Source: Ornithinibacillus xuwenensis (GTDB lineage Bacteria > Bacillota > Bacilli > Bacillales > Amphibacillaceae). From it: a DNA stretch of 64,000 bases. The position numbers were made by a program, and so were the translations under genes. The stretch's first letter is position 1, and the number at the start of each line of letters is the position of its first letter. Where the stretch lies: the NCBI RefSeq assembly GCF_039614845.1, contig NZ_JBDIML010000006.1, positions 157,097 through 221,096 on the forward strand, written 5' to 3'. Below the pieces are notes generated by a model. The model was not told the DNA's origin. It saw only the letters and a list, made by a program, of their open reading frames with translations, and made no database searches. This document shows positions 35,166-43,194 of the stretch, piece after piece.

Positions 35166-35600
35166 ATGGTAACGGTAAAACTACTAAAGCCCTATTGTAT
35201 AAAAACAGATTTAGATTATATTCATGTATTTTTGGAGCAAGAACATTTTACTATTTCAATTGAGAATGAAACATACCATTTTGTACCAACGAAAGCAAAG
35301 GAATTTGTTATAAATCGTAGGACGAAAAAAATTGAAAATTTAGATGCAATTTTTGCATTTAGAAAGGATAATAAAATCTTTTCTTTATCCATGAATGAAT
35401 TAATTGGACTTCCAGATTTTTTGATTAAATTATACTTCATTGCAAAACCACATCTTGCTAACGATAAGGCAAAAGCGATGGATGATAAAATTGATATTAT
35501 TATGGATGAGTTAGAGCAACAGAATGTAAAGCGCTTAATTGATAAAGCATTGGATGAACGAAATGAAGAAGCTTTTTATGACTTGATTGCACTATTATAA
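35166..35600 (+). CDS. IDEAL-domain protein, second of a tandem pair
   Basis: The 144-residue protein opens V-K-L-L-K-P-Y-C-I-K-T-D and ends V-K-R-L-I-D-K-A-L-D-E-R-N-E-E-A-F-Y, the IDEAL motif. Roughly two fifths of positions look identical to the gene just upstream. A GGGGGGAG ribosome binding site precedes the ATG, and it has its own terminators on both sides, so the two copies are expressed separately. Confidence 0.78.
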   Translation: MVTVKLLKPYCIKTDLDYIHVFLEQEHFTISIENETYHFVPTKAKEFVINRRTKKIENLDAIFAFRKDNKIFSLSMNELIGLPDFLIKLYFIAKPHLANDKAKAMDDKIDIIMDELEQQNVKRLIDKALDERNEEAFYDLIALL

Positions 35601-35609
35601 ATTTGAAAA

Positions 35610-35638
35610 GGCGAATCCATAGGATTCGCCACTTTTTT
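35610..35638 (+). terminator. terminator after the second IDEAL gene
   Basis: GGCGAATCC (35610-35618) pairs with GGATTCGCC (35622-35630) over 9 bp with a three-base loop, followed by ACTTTTTT. Confidence 0.93.
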
Positions 35639-35699
35639 GTATCAATAATTGAATTCATCGTACAAGCTCATCTTATGTTGAATACAGTCTACTGAACGT

Positions 35700-37718
35700 T
35701 TATTTTATGTTTTCAAGCGCATCCGTGACTTTTTGAACAACTAATCCACTAGCGCCAATTTCCTTAACATTCTCCATCATCATCGCAACCAGAATATCCT
35801 GTTCTTCTGTAGGATATCCAACGAACCAGCCATTTTCCTCACCATTTTCATCATCTAGCGTAAGCTTTAATTCTGCCGTTCCAGTTTTTCCAGACATCGG
35901 AAAGGATGCCTTTTTTGCATAGCTTGCCGTTCCTTCTAAAACAACGTTTCGCATTGCATCTTTAATAATGCTTGCTTGTTCTGTTGTAACTAGATTTTCT
36001 TTCCAAATTTGCCCTTTTTCTTCTGACATAAGAATGGTTGGCTTAAGCATTTTTCCATCATTTAAAAACGGTGTATACATGGTTGCCATGTGCAGCACAT
36101 TTGTTTCAATTTCTCCTTGACCATAACTTGTATTGGCTAAGAGTACTTCGTCATCTAGTGTCCCTGTGGTGGAAATACTTGATGTCGTAATCGCTAAATC
36201 TATTGGTAGTTCTTCACCAAATCCAAATTGTTGTAACCCACTAGTAAGTGCTTCACCGCCCATTTCTACCCCTTTCATAGCAAAATAAATATTATCAGAT
36301 AGTGTTAGTGCGGTTAATAAGTTGACAGGATTTGCTTGAGCAACTCTTGTAACTTCATAATTTCCCCATTCTTCTCCTTTACCCCAGGTTAAACCTTCAA
36401 TTTCAATTTCCTCTTCAGGTTGAATGGTATCATTTTGTAATCCAATAGCCGTCGTAATCGGTTTGATAACGGAACCAGGTGCATAGGTTGCACTAAATCG
36501 ATTGAACATTGGCCGGTTAGGATCATTTTGTAGCTCATCCCATTCCGTTTGGGAAATACCATAGACCATCTTATTTGGATCAAAGGAAGGACTGCTGACA
36601 AGGGCAAGAGTCTCTCCCGTTTTCGGGTTAATAGCACTAGCTGTTCCTGGAGCCTCTTCTAATGATTGATAAAGCTCGTCTTGAACTGTGCTGTCGATGG
36701 TTGTTTGAATGTTTTCTCCATTTTTCACTTCTGTTTCTGTTAGTGTAATCTCGGAGCCATCCTCTTTTGTAACATAAATCTTAGCACCCTTTTCTCCTTT
36801 CAGACGCTCTTCATATAATAGCTCAAGACCAGTTTGCCCAATCATATCGTTAGCTGTATATCTTTCAGGGTCCTTTTCTTCTAATTGCTCAGCGGTAATT
36901 TTTCCTACATAGCCAACTAGATGTGCAGCAGCTTCACCTAATGGGTAAACGCGACCTAATGTTTCCTGACCTGCCACCCCTTCAATTTCCCATAGTTGAT
37001 TTAATAGATCTTGATTAGAATCGGGGACTTGCTTATTTATAGGTACAAAATATTCTGGCTTTACCCAGCTTGCGCTTAAGGCAGTATTAATAGAATCAAC
37101 AGAAATATTTAATAAACCTGCTAGTTTTTCAATATTAGCTTCTGGATTATCACCTAGTTTTTCTGGGACAATCCCGATATCCAATACGTTTCCATTTAAA
37201 GCTAAAGGGAGTAGGTTTCGATCAAGGATTTCACCACGAGTGGGCTCAGTCGTGCTAATACGAATCTCACCACCATCCTTTATTTCAGGAAAGATAAACC
37301 CTGGATCCCAGGTGAGATACCAGTTCTTTTCTTCCTCTTCACCTTGTTGAACCAAGCTAGCTTCATATTCAAATGAAATCGGACCCGCCATGGTATCCAT
37401 TTTGACTGTGAATGGTATCGTTGCATTACCTTCCTCCATCGCATTGTCTAATTGTTCATCTGATAGCTTTGAATAGGTAATTTCAAGGTTCTTAATCTCT
37501 AAATCTTCATATATTTTTTGATAGCGATCGATATATTGGTCAGTTGGATACTTTTCCTTTGAATCTGATGTTAACATATCATACATACTTGTAAAATCTT
37601 GTTTATTCCAAAGATCAACATATGCATCAAAACGTTCGTGTGGAGTTACCTCATCTTCAGAGCAACCTGCAATAAAGATTACTAGAATAATCGAACAAAT
37701 TTGTAATAAACGTCTCAT
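35700..37718 (-). CDS. pbpC: penicillin-binding protein 3-type transpeptidase lipoprotein (MecA_N/PbpC-like)
   Basis: The 672-residue protein has a lipoprotein signal with cysteine at residue 19 (F-I-A-G-C). It continues with an NTF2-like MecA_N domain (about 25-145), a dimerisation domain (about 155-330), and a transpeptidase domain. Active-site motifs are S416-V-I-K419, S474-D-N476 and K611-T-G613. It is a class B enzyme that cross-links peptidoglycan stems on the outer face of the membrane. B. subtilis PbpC and staphylococcal MecA share the architecture. MecA-type members can have low beta-lactam affinity; this cannot be judged from sequence alone. Confidence 0.93.
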   Translation of the reverse strand: MRRLLQICSIILVIFIAGCSEDEVTPHERFDAYVDLWNKQDFTSMYDMLTSDSKEKYPTDQYIDRYQKIYEDLEIKNLEITYSKLSDEQLDNAMEEGNATIPFTVKMDTMAGPISFEYEASLVQQGEEEEKNWYLTWDPGFIFPEIKDGGEIRISTTEPTRGEILDRNLLPLALNGNVLDIGIVPEKLGDNPEANIEKLAGLLNISVDSINTALSASWVKPEYFVPINKQVPDSNQDLLNQLWEIEGVAGQETLGRVYPLGEAAAHLVGYVGKITAEQLEEKDPERYTANDMIGQTGLELLYEERLKGEKGAKIYVTKEDGSEITLTETEVKNGENIQTTIDSTVQDELYQSLEEAPGTASAINPKTGETLALVSSPSFDPNKMVYGISQTEWDELQNDPNRPMFNRFSATYAPGSVIKPITTAIGLQNDTIQPEEEIEIEGLTWGKGEEWGNYEVTRVAQANPVNLLTALTLSDNIYFAMKGVEMGGEALTSGLQQFGFGEELPIDLAITTSSISTTGTLDDEVLLANTSYGQGEIETNVLHMATMYTPFLNDGKMLKPTILMSEEKGQIWKENLVTTEQASIIKDAMRNVVLEGTASYAKKASFPMSGKTGTAELKLTLDDENGEENGWFVGYPTEEQDILVAMMMENVKEIGASGLVVQKVTDALENIK

Positions 37719-37790
37719 TTTAATCCCCCTGAATAACTGATATGCTGCCTAAAAGTAATTATAACATTTTTTCATCTATTTATATGAATA

Positions 37791-37817
37791 AAGCCACGCT
37801 GAATGAACAGGTGGCTT
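37791..37817 (-). terminator. candidate terminator of the LCP gene
   Basis: On the minus strand AAGCCAC and GTGGCTT form a 7-bp stem followed by TATTCATAT. The T-run is poor. Confidence 0.4.
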
Positions 37818-37821
37818 GGTG

Positions 37822-38769
37822 TTAGTTCGCTTCCATATGAGCTGTAATTTCGTTTGTAATACGATTAAATTCTGTATCTGGTACGATGTAATACCAGGTG
37901 CCCCCAATTATCTGACCACTACCTGATATTTCCATTGTCTCAACATTTGCTCTAGTACCGAGATAATTTGTAAATAAATTTTGTATATTATCCATGTTTA
38001 AATCTGTGTTCACGTTGTTACCGAGTATACCAAGTATTTCGCCAACCTTTGTAATACTGGTAAAGCTTGCGGCTTCATCGATAGCTGCCGTAATCACCTC
38101 ACGTTGCCTTTCGTTACGTCCCATGTCGCCTCTAGGATCGTTCTTACGCATCCTTATATAAGAAAGTGCTTCCTCACCGTTTAAATGAATTTCTCCAGTT
38201 GGGAAATACACACCATCTTGTGTAAACTCCATATTATTAGTAATCGTGACGCCTCCTAAGGAATCGACACCTTGTTCAAACCCTTCCATATTAACTTTTC
38301 CGTAAAAATGGACTGGAACATCGAAGGCCTCTTCTACTGTTTGGATGGATAACTCCACACCTCCAAAAGCATAGGAGTGATTGATTTTATCCATTCCGTG
38401 ACCAGGGATAATAACATAAGTATCTCTTGGAATGCTTAACATTTTCATCGAGTCGGTGTTGGGATTTAATGACATTAAAATCATCGTATCGGAACGCCCT
38501 TTATCACCTTCTCGTTCATCAACCCCGAGTAACAATACATTTAATGACTTTTTATCATTGAATATACCTTTTATTTCTTCCTGACGCTCTGGATCTTCAT
38601 CTCTTGCTAATGGATTATGCATATCTTCAACCGTGTCATGAAGCTTATCCCAAACGTACCATAGATAACCTCCACCAATTATTAGAATTGTTATTAATAT
38701 TCCACCAACCCAATATAGCCATTTTCTCTTTTTATTACTATTTTTTCGTTCAGATCTAGACTCTGTCAC
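37822..38769 (-). CDS. LytR-CpsA-Psr (LCP) family wall-polymer ligase
   Basis: The 315-residue protein has a basic N-terminus, one membrane segment (about residues 18-37), and an extracellular LCP domain. That domain shows N-V-L-L-L-G-V-D, R-S-D-T-M-I-L, S-I-P-R-D-T, K-I-N-H-S-Y and the arginine-rich I-R-M-R-K-N-D-P-R-G-D. LCP enzymes transfer teichoic acid or capsule polymers from lipid carriers to peptidoglycan. It is 97 bases downstream of the sortase gene on the same strand, so both may be co-expressed and linked to surface assembly. Confidence 0.92.
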   Translation of the reverse strand: MTESRSERKNSNKKRKWLYWVGGILITILIIGGGYLWYVWDKLHDTVEDMHNPLARDEDPERQEEIKGIFNDKKSLNVLLLGVDEREGDKGRSDTMILMSLNPNTDSMKMLSIPRDTYVIIPGHGMDKINHSYAFGGVELSIQTVEEAFDVPVHFYGKVNMEGFEQGVDSLGGVTITNNMEFTQDGVYFPTGEIHLNGEEALSYIRMRKNDPRGDMGRNERQREVITAAIDEAASFTSITKVGEILGILGNNVNTDLNMDNIQNLFTNYLGTRANVETMEISGSGQIIGGTWYYIVPDTEFNRITNEITAHMEAN

Positions 38770-38866
38770 GTTTTATTCTCCTTAAATTACCTTGTTGAAA
38801 AATTGTTAACGATTGGAAATTATTATATCGAATCCTTTAAGCTTAGTCTAATACAAACTACATGAT

Positions 38867-39472
38867 TTACTCATCTGAATTTTGGGTAGTTGGAATCGCG
38901 GTAATAATGTATCGATCCGGAGCATTCCCAATAAATGTAAATGGGTAACAGGTTGTCAGCGTTAATACTTCATCTGGTGCTGTTGAACGAATTACAGTTT
39001 TATCATCAGCAGATACAATTTCAGTCTGTATAATTTCATATTTAAACTCACCATATGGTAGCTCCACGACCAAGGTATCACCGAGTTCTAATTCCCCCAT
39101 ACGACGGAATACAGTATCACGGTGACCAGATAAAACAATTTGATCGTTCTCAGTGGGAAATGCAGAATCCTTATAATGCCCAACACCTACTGCAAGTTCA
39201 TCTTCATCCGTACCTTCTACAATAGGGAGATCTTCAGATAGCTTAGGAATATGTAAAATACCGACCTTCTCACCTATTTCAGGATTAAAGTCAGTTATAT
39301 CATATTGATTGGATTGTGCGTCGGAGGGATATTGCTTTTCTGAGCTTTCCAGCAGAGCTTGGGCCTCTTGTAAGCTCTGATTTTGGGCTTTCTTGGTATT
39401 GATTAATTGAACGCCTCCTATTGAAACAAGAACAATTCCGAAAAACAATAAGATGATTGCAATCTTTTTCAT
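38867..39472 (-). CDS. class D sortase
   Basis: The 201-residue protein has an N-terminal membrane anchor (about residues 4-22) and a sortase fold with catalytic H117 (S-G-H-R-D-T), C175 (T-L-T-T-C-Y-P-F) and R187 (A-P-D-R-Y). The T-L-T-T-C motif and absence of a C-terminal membrane segment fit class D. Class D sortases prefer LPXTA rather than LPXTG. An LPDTA protein is encoded at 42093-42779, on the far side of tasA, and is the expected substrate. The gene is divergent from tasA and shares the control region with the SinR boxes. Confidence 0.92.
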   Translation of the reverse strand: MKKIAIILLFFGIVLVSIGGVQLINTKKAQNQSLQEAQALLESSEKQYPSDAQSNQYDITDFNPEIGEKVGILHIPKLSEDLPIVEGTDEDELAVGVGHYKDSAFPTENDQIVLSGHRDTVFRRMGELELGDTLVVELPYGEFKYEIIQTEIVSADDKTVIRSTAPDEVLTLTTCYPFTFIGNAPDRYIITAIPTTQNSDE

Positions 39473-39565
39473 GGGACATTCTCCTTATAGGATATTTTTT
39501 TTGAACGTCATACTATTCATAAATTGTATCAATTTTTAAAAACCTTGTCATTTCAATATATAGAC

Positions 39566-39759
39566 GTTCTTTGTAAAGAATAAAATATTTTAAAAAAATA
39601 GTAAAATTAAGGAAATTAAAGAAAAACTGCAATAATTAAAGTAATACGTTCTTTATAACGAAATTTTGGGGGTTTTTGGAATTTTTCTTTCTATGAGAAA
39701 TGTCCTATACTTCAACTAGGTTGTTCTTTATAAGAAACAAAAACGACTTATTAAAGAAC
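39566..39759. promoter_or_regulatory. cluster of SinR operator heptamers upstream of tasA
   Basis: Perfect GTTCTTT heptamers lie at 39566-39572, 39648-39654 and 39723-39729, and the reverse complement AAAGAAC at 39753-39759. The SinR consensus from B. subtilis is GTTCTYT in repeated arrangements. The 436-base gap between the divergent sortase and tasA genes thus looks like a SinR-repressed control region. It may act on both genes. sinR is in the same window at 43195. Confidence 0.82.
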
Positions 39760-39790
39760 GATTGTATTTAACTGGTTAGATACATATGAG

Positions 39791-39854
39791 AGGAGGAGAT
39801 GGATTTCTAGAGTTTGTCTTCTCGCACTTTTGAAAATGCGAAAGTTCAAAAGTG
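39791..39854 (+). promoter_or_regulatory. tasA leader: distant Shine-Dalgarno-like AGGAGGAG and two alternative hairpins
   Basis: AGGAGGAG (39791-39798) lies over 100 bases before the tasA start and could be an mRNA-stabilising STAB-SD element. Two mutually exclusive hairpins follow: TCGCA/TGCGA (39822-39841) and the perfect 10-bp CACTTTTGAA/TTCAAAAGTG (39825-39854). The true ribosome binding site is AGGGAGG before 39909. Confidence 0.45.
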
Positions 39855-39908
39855 TATATATGAAGTAGTTTTTTTAAATAAACAATTATTTTAGGGAGGA
39901 ATTAAGAG

Positions 39909-40535
39909 ATGAACATTAAGAAAAAATTAGGAATGGGTTTAGCGACAGCTGCATTAGGTATTGCTTTAATTGGTGGAGGTACATTTGCATACTTCAATGA
40001 TGTTGAAGAAACAAATAACACTTTTGCTGCAGGTACATTAGATTTAAGTGTTGATCCATCTGTAATCATTGATGTTGATAACTTAAAGCCTGGTGATACA
40101 ATGGTTCGTGATTTTTACTTAGTTAATGAAGGTTCTCTAGATATTTCTGCAGTAGAATTATCTACTTCTTATACAGTTGATGACGCTCAAGGTGATAATG
40201 TGGATGACTTTGGTAAGCATATCATCGTTCACTTCTTAGAGAACGTTGATAAAACTGGTTTTGATCCAATTGAATGGGATTGGGATTATAACGATGTAAT
40301 CTCATCCACGACATTATATGATCTACAAAGCATGACTCCAGATGCAGTTGAAAGTTTACAAAATTGGTATAACTTCTTCGGAGAAGATAGTGGCCTTCCA
40401 GCTGGAACTTCTGACTACATGTATGTAGCATTTGAATTTGTTGATAATGGTCAAGATCAAAATGAATTCCAAGGTGATGCATTAAACCTTACTTGGACAT
40501 TTGATGCGAAACAAACTGAAGGTGAAGAAAGATAA
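39909..40535 (+). CDS. tasA: TasA/CalY-family biofilm matrix fibre protein
   Basis: The 208-residue protein has a signal peptide ending G-G-G-T-F-A-Y-F-N-D, the SipW-type cleavage region of TasA and camelysin. The mature part starts with T-F-A-A-G-T-L-D-L-S-V and contains the N-L-K-P-G-D block of the TasA fold. TasA subunits assemble outside the cell by donor-strand exchange into matrix fibres. Length is close to CalY (about 200) and shorter than B. subtilis TasA (261). A strong AGGGAGG ribosome binding site and SinR boxes upstream fit high, switchable expression. tapA and sipW follow. Confidence 0.93.
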   Translation: MNIKKKLGMGLATAALGIALIGGGTFAYFNDVEETNNTFAAGTLDLSVDPSVIIDVDNLKPGDTMVRDFYLVNEGSLDISAVELSTSYTVDDAQGDNVDDFGKHIIVHFLENVDKTGFDPIEWDWDYNDVISSTTLYDLQSMTPDAVESLQNWYNFFGEDSGLPAGTSDYMYVAFEFVDNGQDQNEFQGDALNLTWTFDAKQTEGEER

Positions 40536-40668
40536 GTTGTTTATCGGAGGGGAAGTCACCACTTCTCCTCCCAATCTTATATGTATTCCCAAGAATAAAA
40601 CATGAGGGTTTATTTTTGTGAATACATATAAATAACGTGTTCTCAATCAAGAAAGGTGGCGTTGTACG

Positions 40669-41472
40669 TTGAGAAGTAAACGAATAAAAAAATATCGAAT
40701 GAAAAACCGTGTGTTTTTTATTGTTTCAAAGGGAGTCTTAGCTTGTTACTTGATTATTTTTTCCATGAGCTATTTGACAGACAATACATCTGCTTACTTC
40801 ATTACGAATAATCAAGTTAATGGTGTTCTTACTGCTGGAGAATGGGAATTGGATATCAATTTAGAATTTCAACAACAAGGAAATCAAAACATTAAAAACT
40901 GCCCATCTACTATAACGGTTGTCATACAAAACATCGGTCAAGATAATATGCAAGAAGAAGGCTTGTATGAAGTGTATTATGCCGAAAAAGGTAACCCTAA
41001 AAATGGTGTCAAGCTTGATCTATCTGATAGCGAGGGGGTTATACCGGCCCTAGCATCGGGAGAAACGGTGGAGCTTACTTTTTCTGCTAATCAGGAAGGG
41101 TTCTATATGTTCAAAGCCTTTTCAAATCAAGAAAAGTTAGATGAGGAATCTACTTGGAGCGAAAAAATAAAGTGTAAGAGTCATAAACAAACAGAAGAAC
41201 AGTCAGAACCAGTAGAGAATGTAGAAGATTCACAAGAGGAACAACCAACGACCACTCCGACCGAATCAACTGAGGAAAATGTGAAGAAAGAGAATGAGGA
41301 AACAAAAACAAGTGAGCAAGAGTCACCTGCTGATGACGCGGAAGCGCCAGATGAACAGGGAGAATCAGAAGCGGATGAAGATGCTGACAAGGCTGAGGAA
41401 AACACAGATACAGATAATCCTGTGAACGTAGACGAACCGACTAACCCAGAGGACGGTGAAGGTAATGAATAA
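40669..41472 (+). CDS. tapA: TapA-like matrix fibre assembly/anchoring protein
   Basis: The TTG at 40669 is preceded by AAGAAAGGTGG; an in-frame ATG lies at 40699. The 267-residue protein has a hydrophobic signal segment (about residues 16-36) followed by D-N-T-S-A-Y-F, a SipW-type processing site. A folded domain (to about 170) contains a cysteine pair, and a long acidic Glu/Thr/Asp-rich disordered tail fills the rest. This matches B. subtilis TapA in layout, though similarity is low. TapA promotes TasA fibre formation. It overlaps sipW by 8 bases. Confidence 0.75.
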   Translation: MRSKRIKKYRMKNRVFFIVSKGVLACYLIIFSMSYLTDNTSAYFITNNQVNGVLTAGEWELDINLEFQQQGNQNIKNCPSTITVVIQNIGQDNMQEEGLYEVYYAEKGNPKNGVKLDLSDSEGVIPALASGETVELTFSANQEGFYMFKAFSNQEKLDEESTWSEKIKCKSHKQTEEQSEPVENVEDSQEEQPTTTPTESTEENVKKENEETKTSEQESPADDAEAPDEQGESEADEDADKAEENTDTDNPVNVDEPTNPEDGEGNE

Positions 41473-42052
41473 AAAAAGAGTCATGAAATGGCTAAATTCA
41501 ATTGTAACAACGGTTCTATTTTTGTTATTAATCACAGTAGCTACAATGGTGATAACTACAAAAATATCTGGAGGAGATCCAGAGGTTTTTGGGTATCAAC
41601 TGAAAACAGTTCTTTCAGGATCAATGGAACCAGGGATTAAAACAGGATCTATCATTGCAGTAAAGCCTGGTGGAGATATGACACGATTTGGAAAAGGTGA
41701 TGTTATTACCTTTAAGGAAGAAGATGATAAATTAATTACACACAGAATAACAGAAGTAATTAATAATGGAAAAGAAACCATGTATCGAACAAAGGGCGAT
41801 AACAATAATGCAGAGGATCTAAATCCGGTACTATCAGATAATGTAGTGGCTGAATATACTGGTTTCACAATTCCATTTGTTGGATATTTTGTAAACTTTG
41901 CTCAGTCCCAAAACGGTGCTTTCCTATTATTAATACCGGGTATTATCGTTCTGATTTATTCTGGCATTACGATTTGGAAAACCGTTATGGCACTAGATTC
42001 GTCAAACAAAAAAGAAAGTAAGGAATCCCAAGATAATCGTGTAACCTCATAG
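41465..42052 (+). CDS. sipW: ER-type signal peptidase I, SipW
   Basis: The ATG at 41465, inside the end of the tapA-like gene, gives 195 residues; a GTG at 41456 is the alternative. The protein has an N-terminal membrane segment, the catalytic serine in L-S-G-S-M-E-P-G, and a histidine (T-H-R-I-T) where bacterial signal peptidases have lysine. The G-D-N-N-N-A-E-D box and a C-terminal membrane segment are also present. This Ser-His arrangement defines the SipW/ER type that processes TasA and TapA. Confidence 0.95.
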   Translation: MNKKRVMKWLNSIVTTVLFLLLITVATMVITTKISGGDPEVFGYQLKTVLSGSMEPGIKTGSIIAVKPGGDMTRFGKGDVITFKEEDDKLITHRITEVINNGKETMYRTKGDNNNAEDLNPVLSDNVVAEYTGFTIPFVGYFVNFAQSQNGAFLLLIPGIIVLIYSGITIWKTVMALDSSNKKESKESQDNRVTS

Positions 42053-42092
42053 TTTATACATGAGAAGCTTGCCTTAAAAGGGGGGAATCGGC

Positions 42093-42779
42093 TTGAGAAA
42101 AGCTCTTCTGTTTAGTATCGCCTTCATATTAACAGCTTTTATTTCCTATCCTTCTGTTTCTGCCGAATCTGATAATAGTATGCTTGCAGAGATTGATATA
42201 GGAATACAACCGGATGATGTTCTGTTTGACATTGATAATATGAAACCCGGTGATTGGGCACCTAGAACCATTACAGTTCAAAACATTGGCAAAATGAATC
42301 TAGACTACAGTATGCATGTGAAAAATAATGGAAGTACTAAGTTGTTTAATGAATTAATGTTAGAAATTACGGATAGCAGCCAAACAATCTATAGTGGAAA
42401 AATTGCTGATTTTGATAACCTTCCCTTACGAAGCTTAAAATCAAGTACTGAAGAAGATTTAGAGATAACCGTACGCTTTCCGGAGCATCTTGGAAATGAA
42501 TATCAGGGGTTAGATTCGAGTTTCACGTTTATATTTACAGCAGAGGGTACAGAGGATCCGGGTGGTGATAATCCTGGAGAGGAAGACCCAGATGATGGAT
42601 CTGATACGGATGATAAAGACTATGAGGGTGTGGATGGATCAGTAGACAGTGGTGATGGTGGTTCTGAACTACCGGATACTGCAACAAATATGTTTAACTT
42701 TCTATTTATTGGTGGAATCTTAATCATCTCTGGCGGTCTTATTGCTTTATTAGCTCGGAGAAATAAGCTCGAAATTTAG
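42093..42779 (+). CDS. wall-anchored TasA-like protein with LPDTA sorting signal
   Basis: The TTG start follows AAAGGGGGGAA. The 228-residue protein has a signal peptide (about 1-24). A domain with D-N-M-K-P-G-D-W-A-P-R-T-I-T-V follows, which lines up with the D-N-L-K-P-G-D segment of the TasA encoded here, and then an acidic Gly/Asp/Pro-rich spacer (about 150-195). It ends in a complete sorting signal: L-P-D-T-A, a hydrophobic segment, and R-R-N-K. Class D sortases use LPXTA, and one is encoded at 38867. It may be a covalent wall anchor or nucleator for TasA fibres. It is the last gene of the tasA cluster, 40 bases after sipW. Confidence 0.88.
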   Translation: MRKALLFSIAFILTAFISYPSVSAESDNSMLAEIDIGIQPDDVLFDIDNMKPGDWAPRTITVQNIGKMNLDYSMHVKNNGSTKLFNELMLEITDSSQTIYSGKIADFDNLPLRSLKSSTEEDLEITVRFPEHLGNEYQGLDSSFTFIFTAEGTEDPGGDNPGEEDPDDGSDTDDKDYEGVDGSVDSGDGGSELPDTATNMFNFLFIGGILIISGGLIALLARRNKLEI

Positions 42780-42882
42780 TTCCTATCGCCTACAAAACTA
42801 GTTAGTATTTGACAAAACAAGACACCCAAAATTTGTTTATTATTTAGTATAATGGACTTACAAATAATTCTATCATCTATTT

Positions 42883-42960
42883 AAAAGGCAAACCCATTGA
42901 AAAGTGGGGACGCAAAGTCACAGGTCTAAAGCGCGCTAGGCTATGATGGCTGGATTGCAT
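42883..42960 (+). ncRNA. cyclic di-GMP-I (GEMM-I) riboswitch aptamer, copy 3
   Basis: GGCAAAC (42887-42893), hairpin CCCATT-GAAA-AGTGGG (42893-42908) with a perfect GAAA tetraloop, GGACGCAAAG (42908-42917), CAGGTCTAAAG (42921-42931), and a 3' GGCTGGATTGC (42948-42958). The 3' strand is ATTGC instead of TTGCC, a small deviation. TATAAT at 42848-42853 is a likely -10. No terminator follows; the ribosome binding site of sinI lies 13 bases after the aptamer. Confidence 0.93.
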
Positions 42961-42968
42961 GTGGATGC

Positions 42969-42988
42969 CAATGGGGGACGGGAATTTG
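42969..42988 (+). promoter_or_regulatory. sinI ribosome binding site overlapping the riboswitch alternative pairing
   Basis: CAATGGG (42969-42975) is the exact complement of CCCATTG (42893-42899) in the aptamer, and it overlaps the GGGGGA ribosome binding site (42973-42978) of the TTG start at 42986. Ligand-stabilised folding keeps CCCATT in its own hairpin and would free the site, a predicted translational ON switch. Confidence 0.6.
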
Positions 42989-43114
42989 AATAAAACTGTT
43001 ACGGAAGTGAATCTAGATTATGAATGGGTAGCATTAATCAGAGAAGCAAAGGCACAAGGGATGTCGGTAGAGGAGATAAGAATTTTCTTATCAGAGGCAA
43101 TCAAGAATACATAA
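42986..43114 (+). CDS. sinI: SinI anti-repressor
   Basis: The 42-residue protein has N-L-D-Y-E-W-V-A-L-I-R-E-A-K and G-M-S-V-E-E-I-R-I-F-L, which line up with the SinR-binding helices of B. subtilis SinI. It binds SinR and disrupts its dimer, relieving repression of matrix genes. The TTG start at 42986 fits the GGGGGA ribosome binding site; an in-frame ATG at 42971 is possible but poorly placed. It lacks the longer C-terminal tail of the B. subtilis protein. It is preceded by a c-di-GMP riboswitch, unlike the Spo0A-driven B. subtilis gene, and sinR follows. Confidence 0.9.
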   Translation: MNKTVTEVNLDYEWVALIREAKAQGMSVEEIRIFLSEAIKNT

Positions 43115-43194
43115 TTCTTTTGCAGAAAAAAATGTACTTTATATAGAACTACTCACCTGTTTGTGATATAATTCGCCTTAAGAGGTGAGATAAC

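Noticed and set aside
41181..41405. Serine-rich frame opposite the acidic tail of the TapA-like gene
   Set aside because: It is the mirror image of a Glu/Asp-rich coding stretch, with no ribosome binding site. Similar antisense frames across motA, degS and secA were also discarded.
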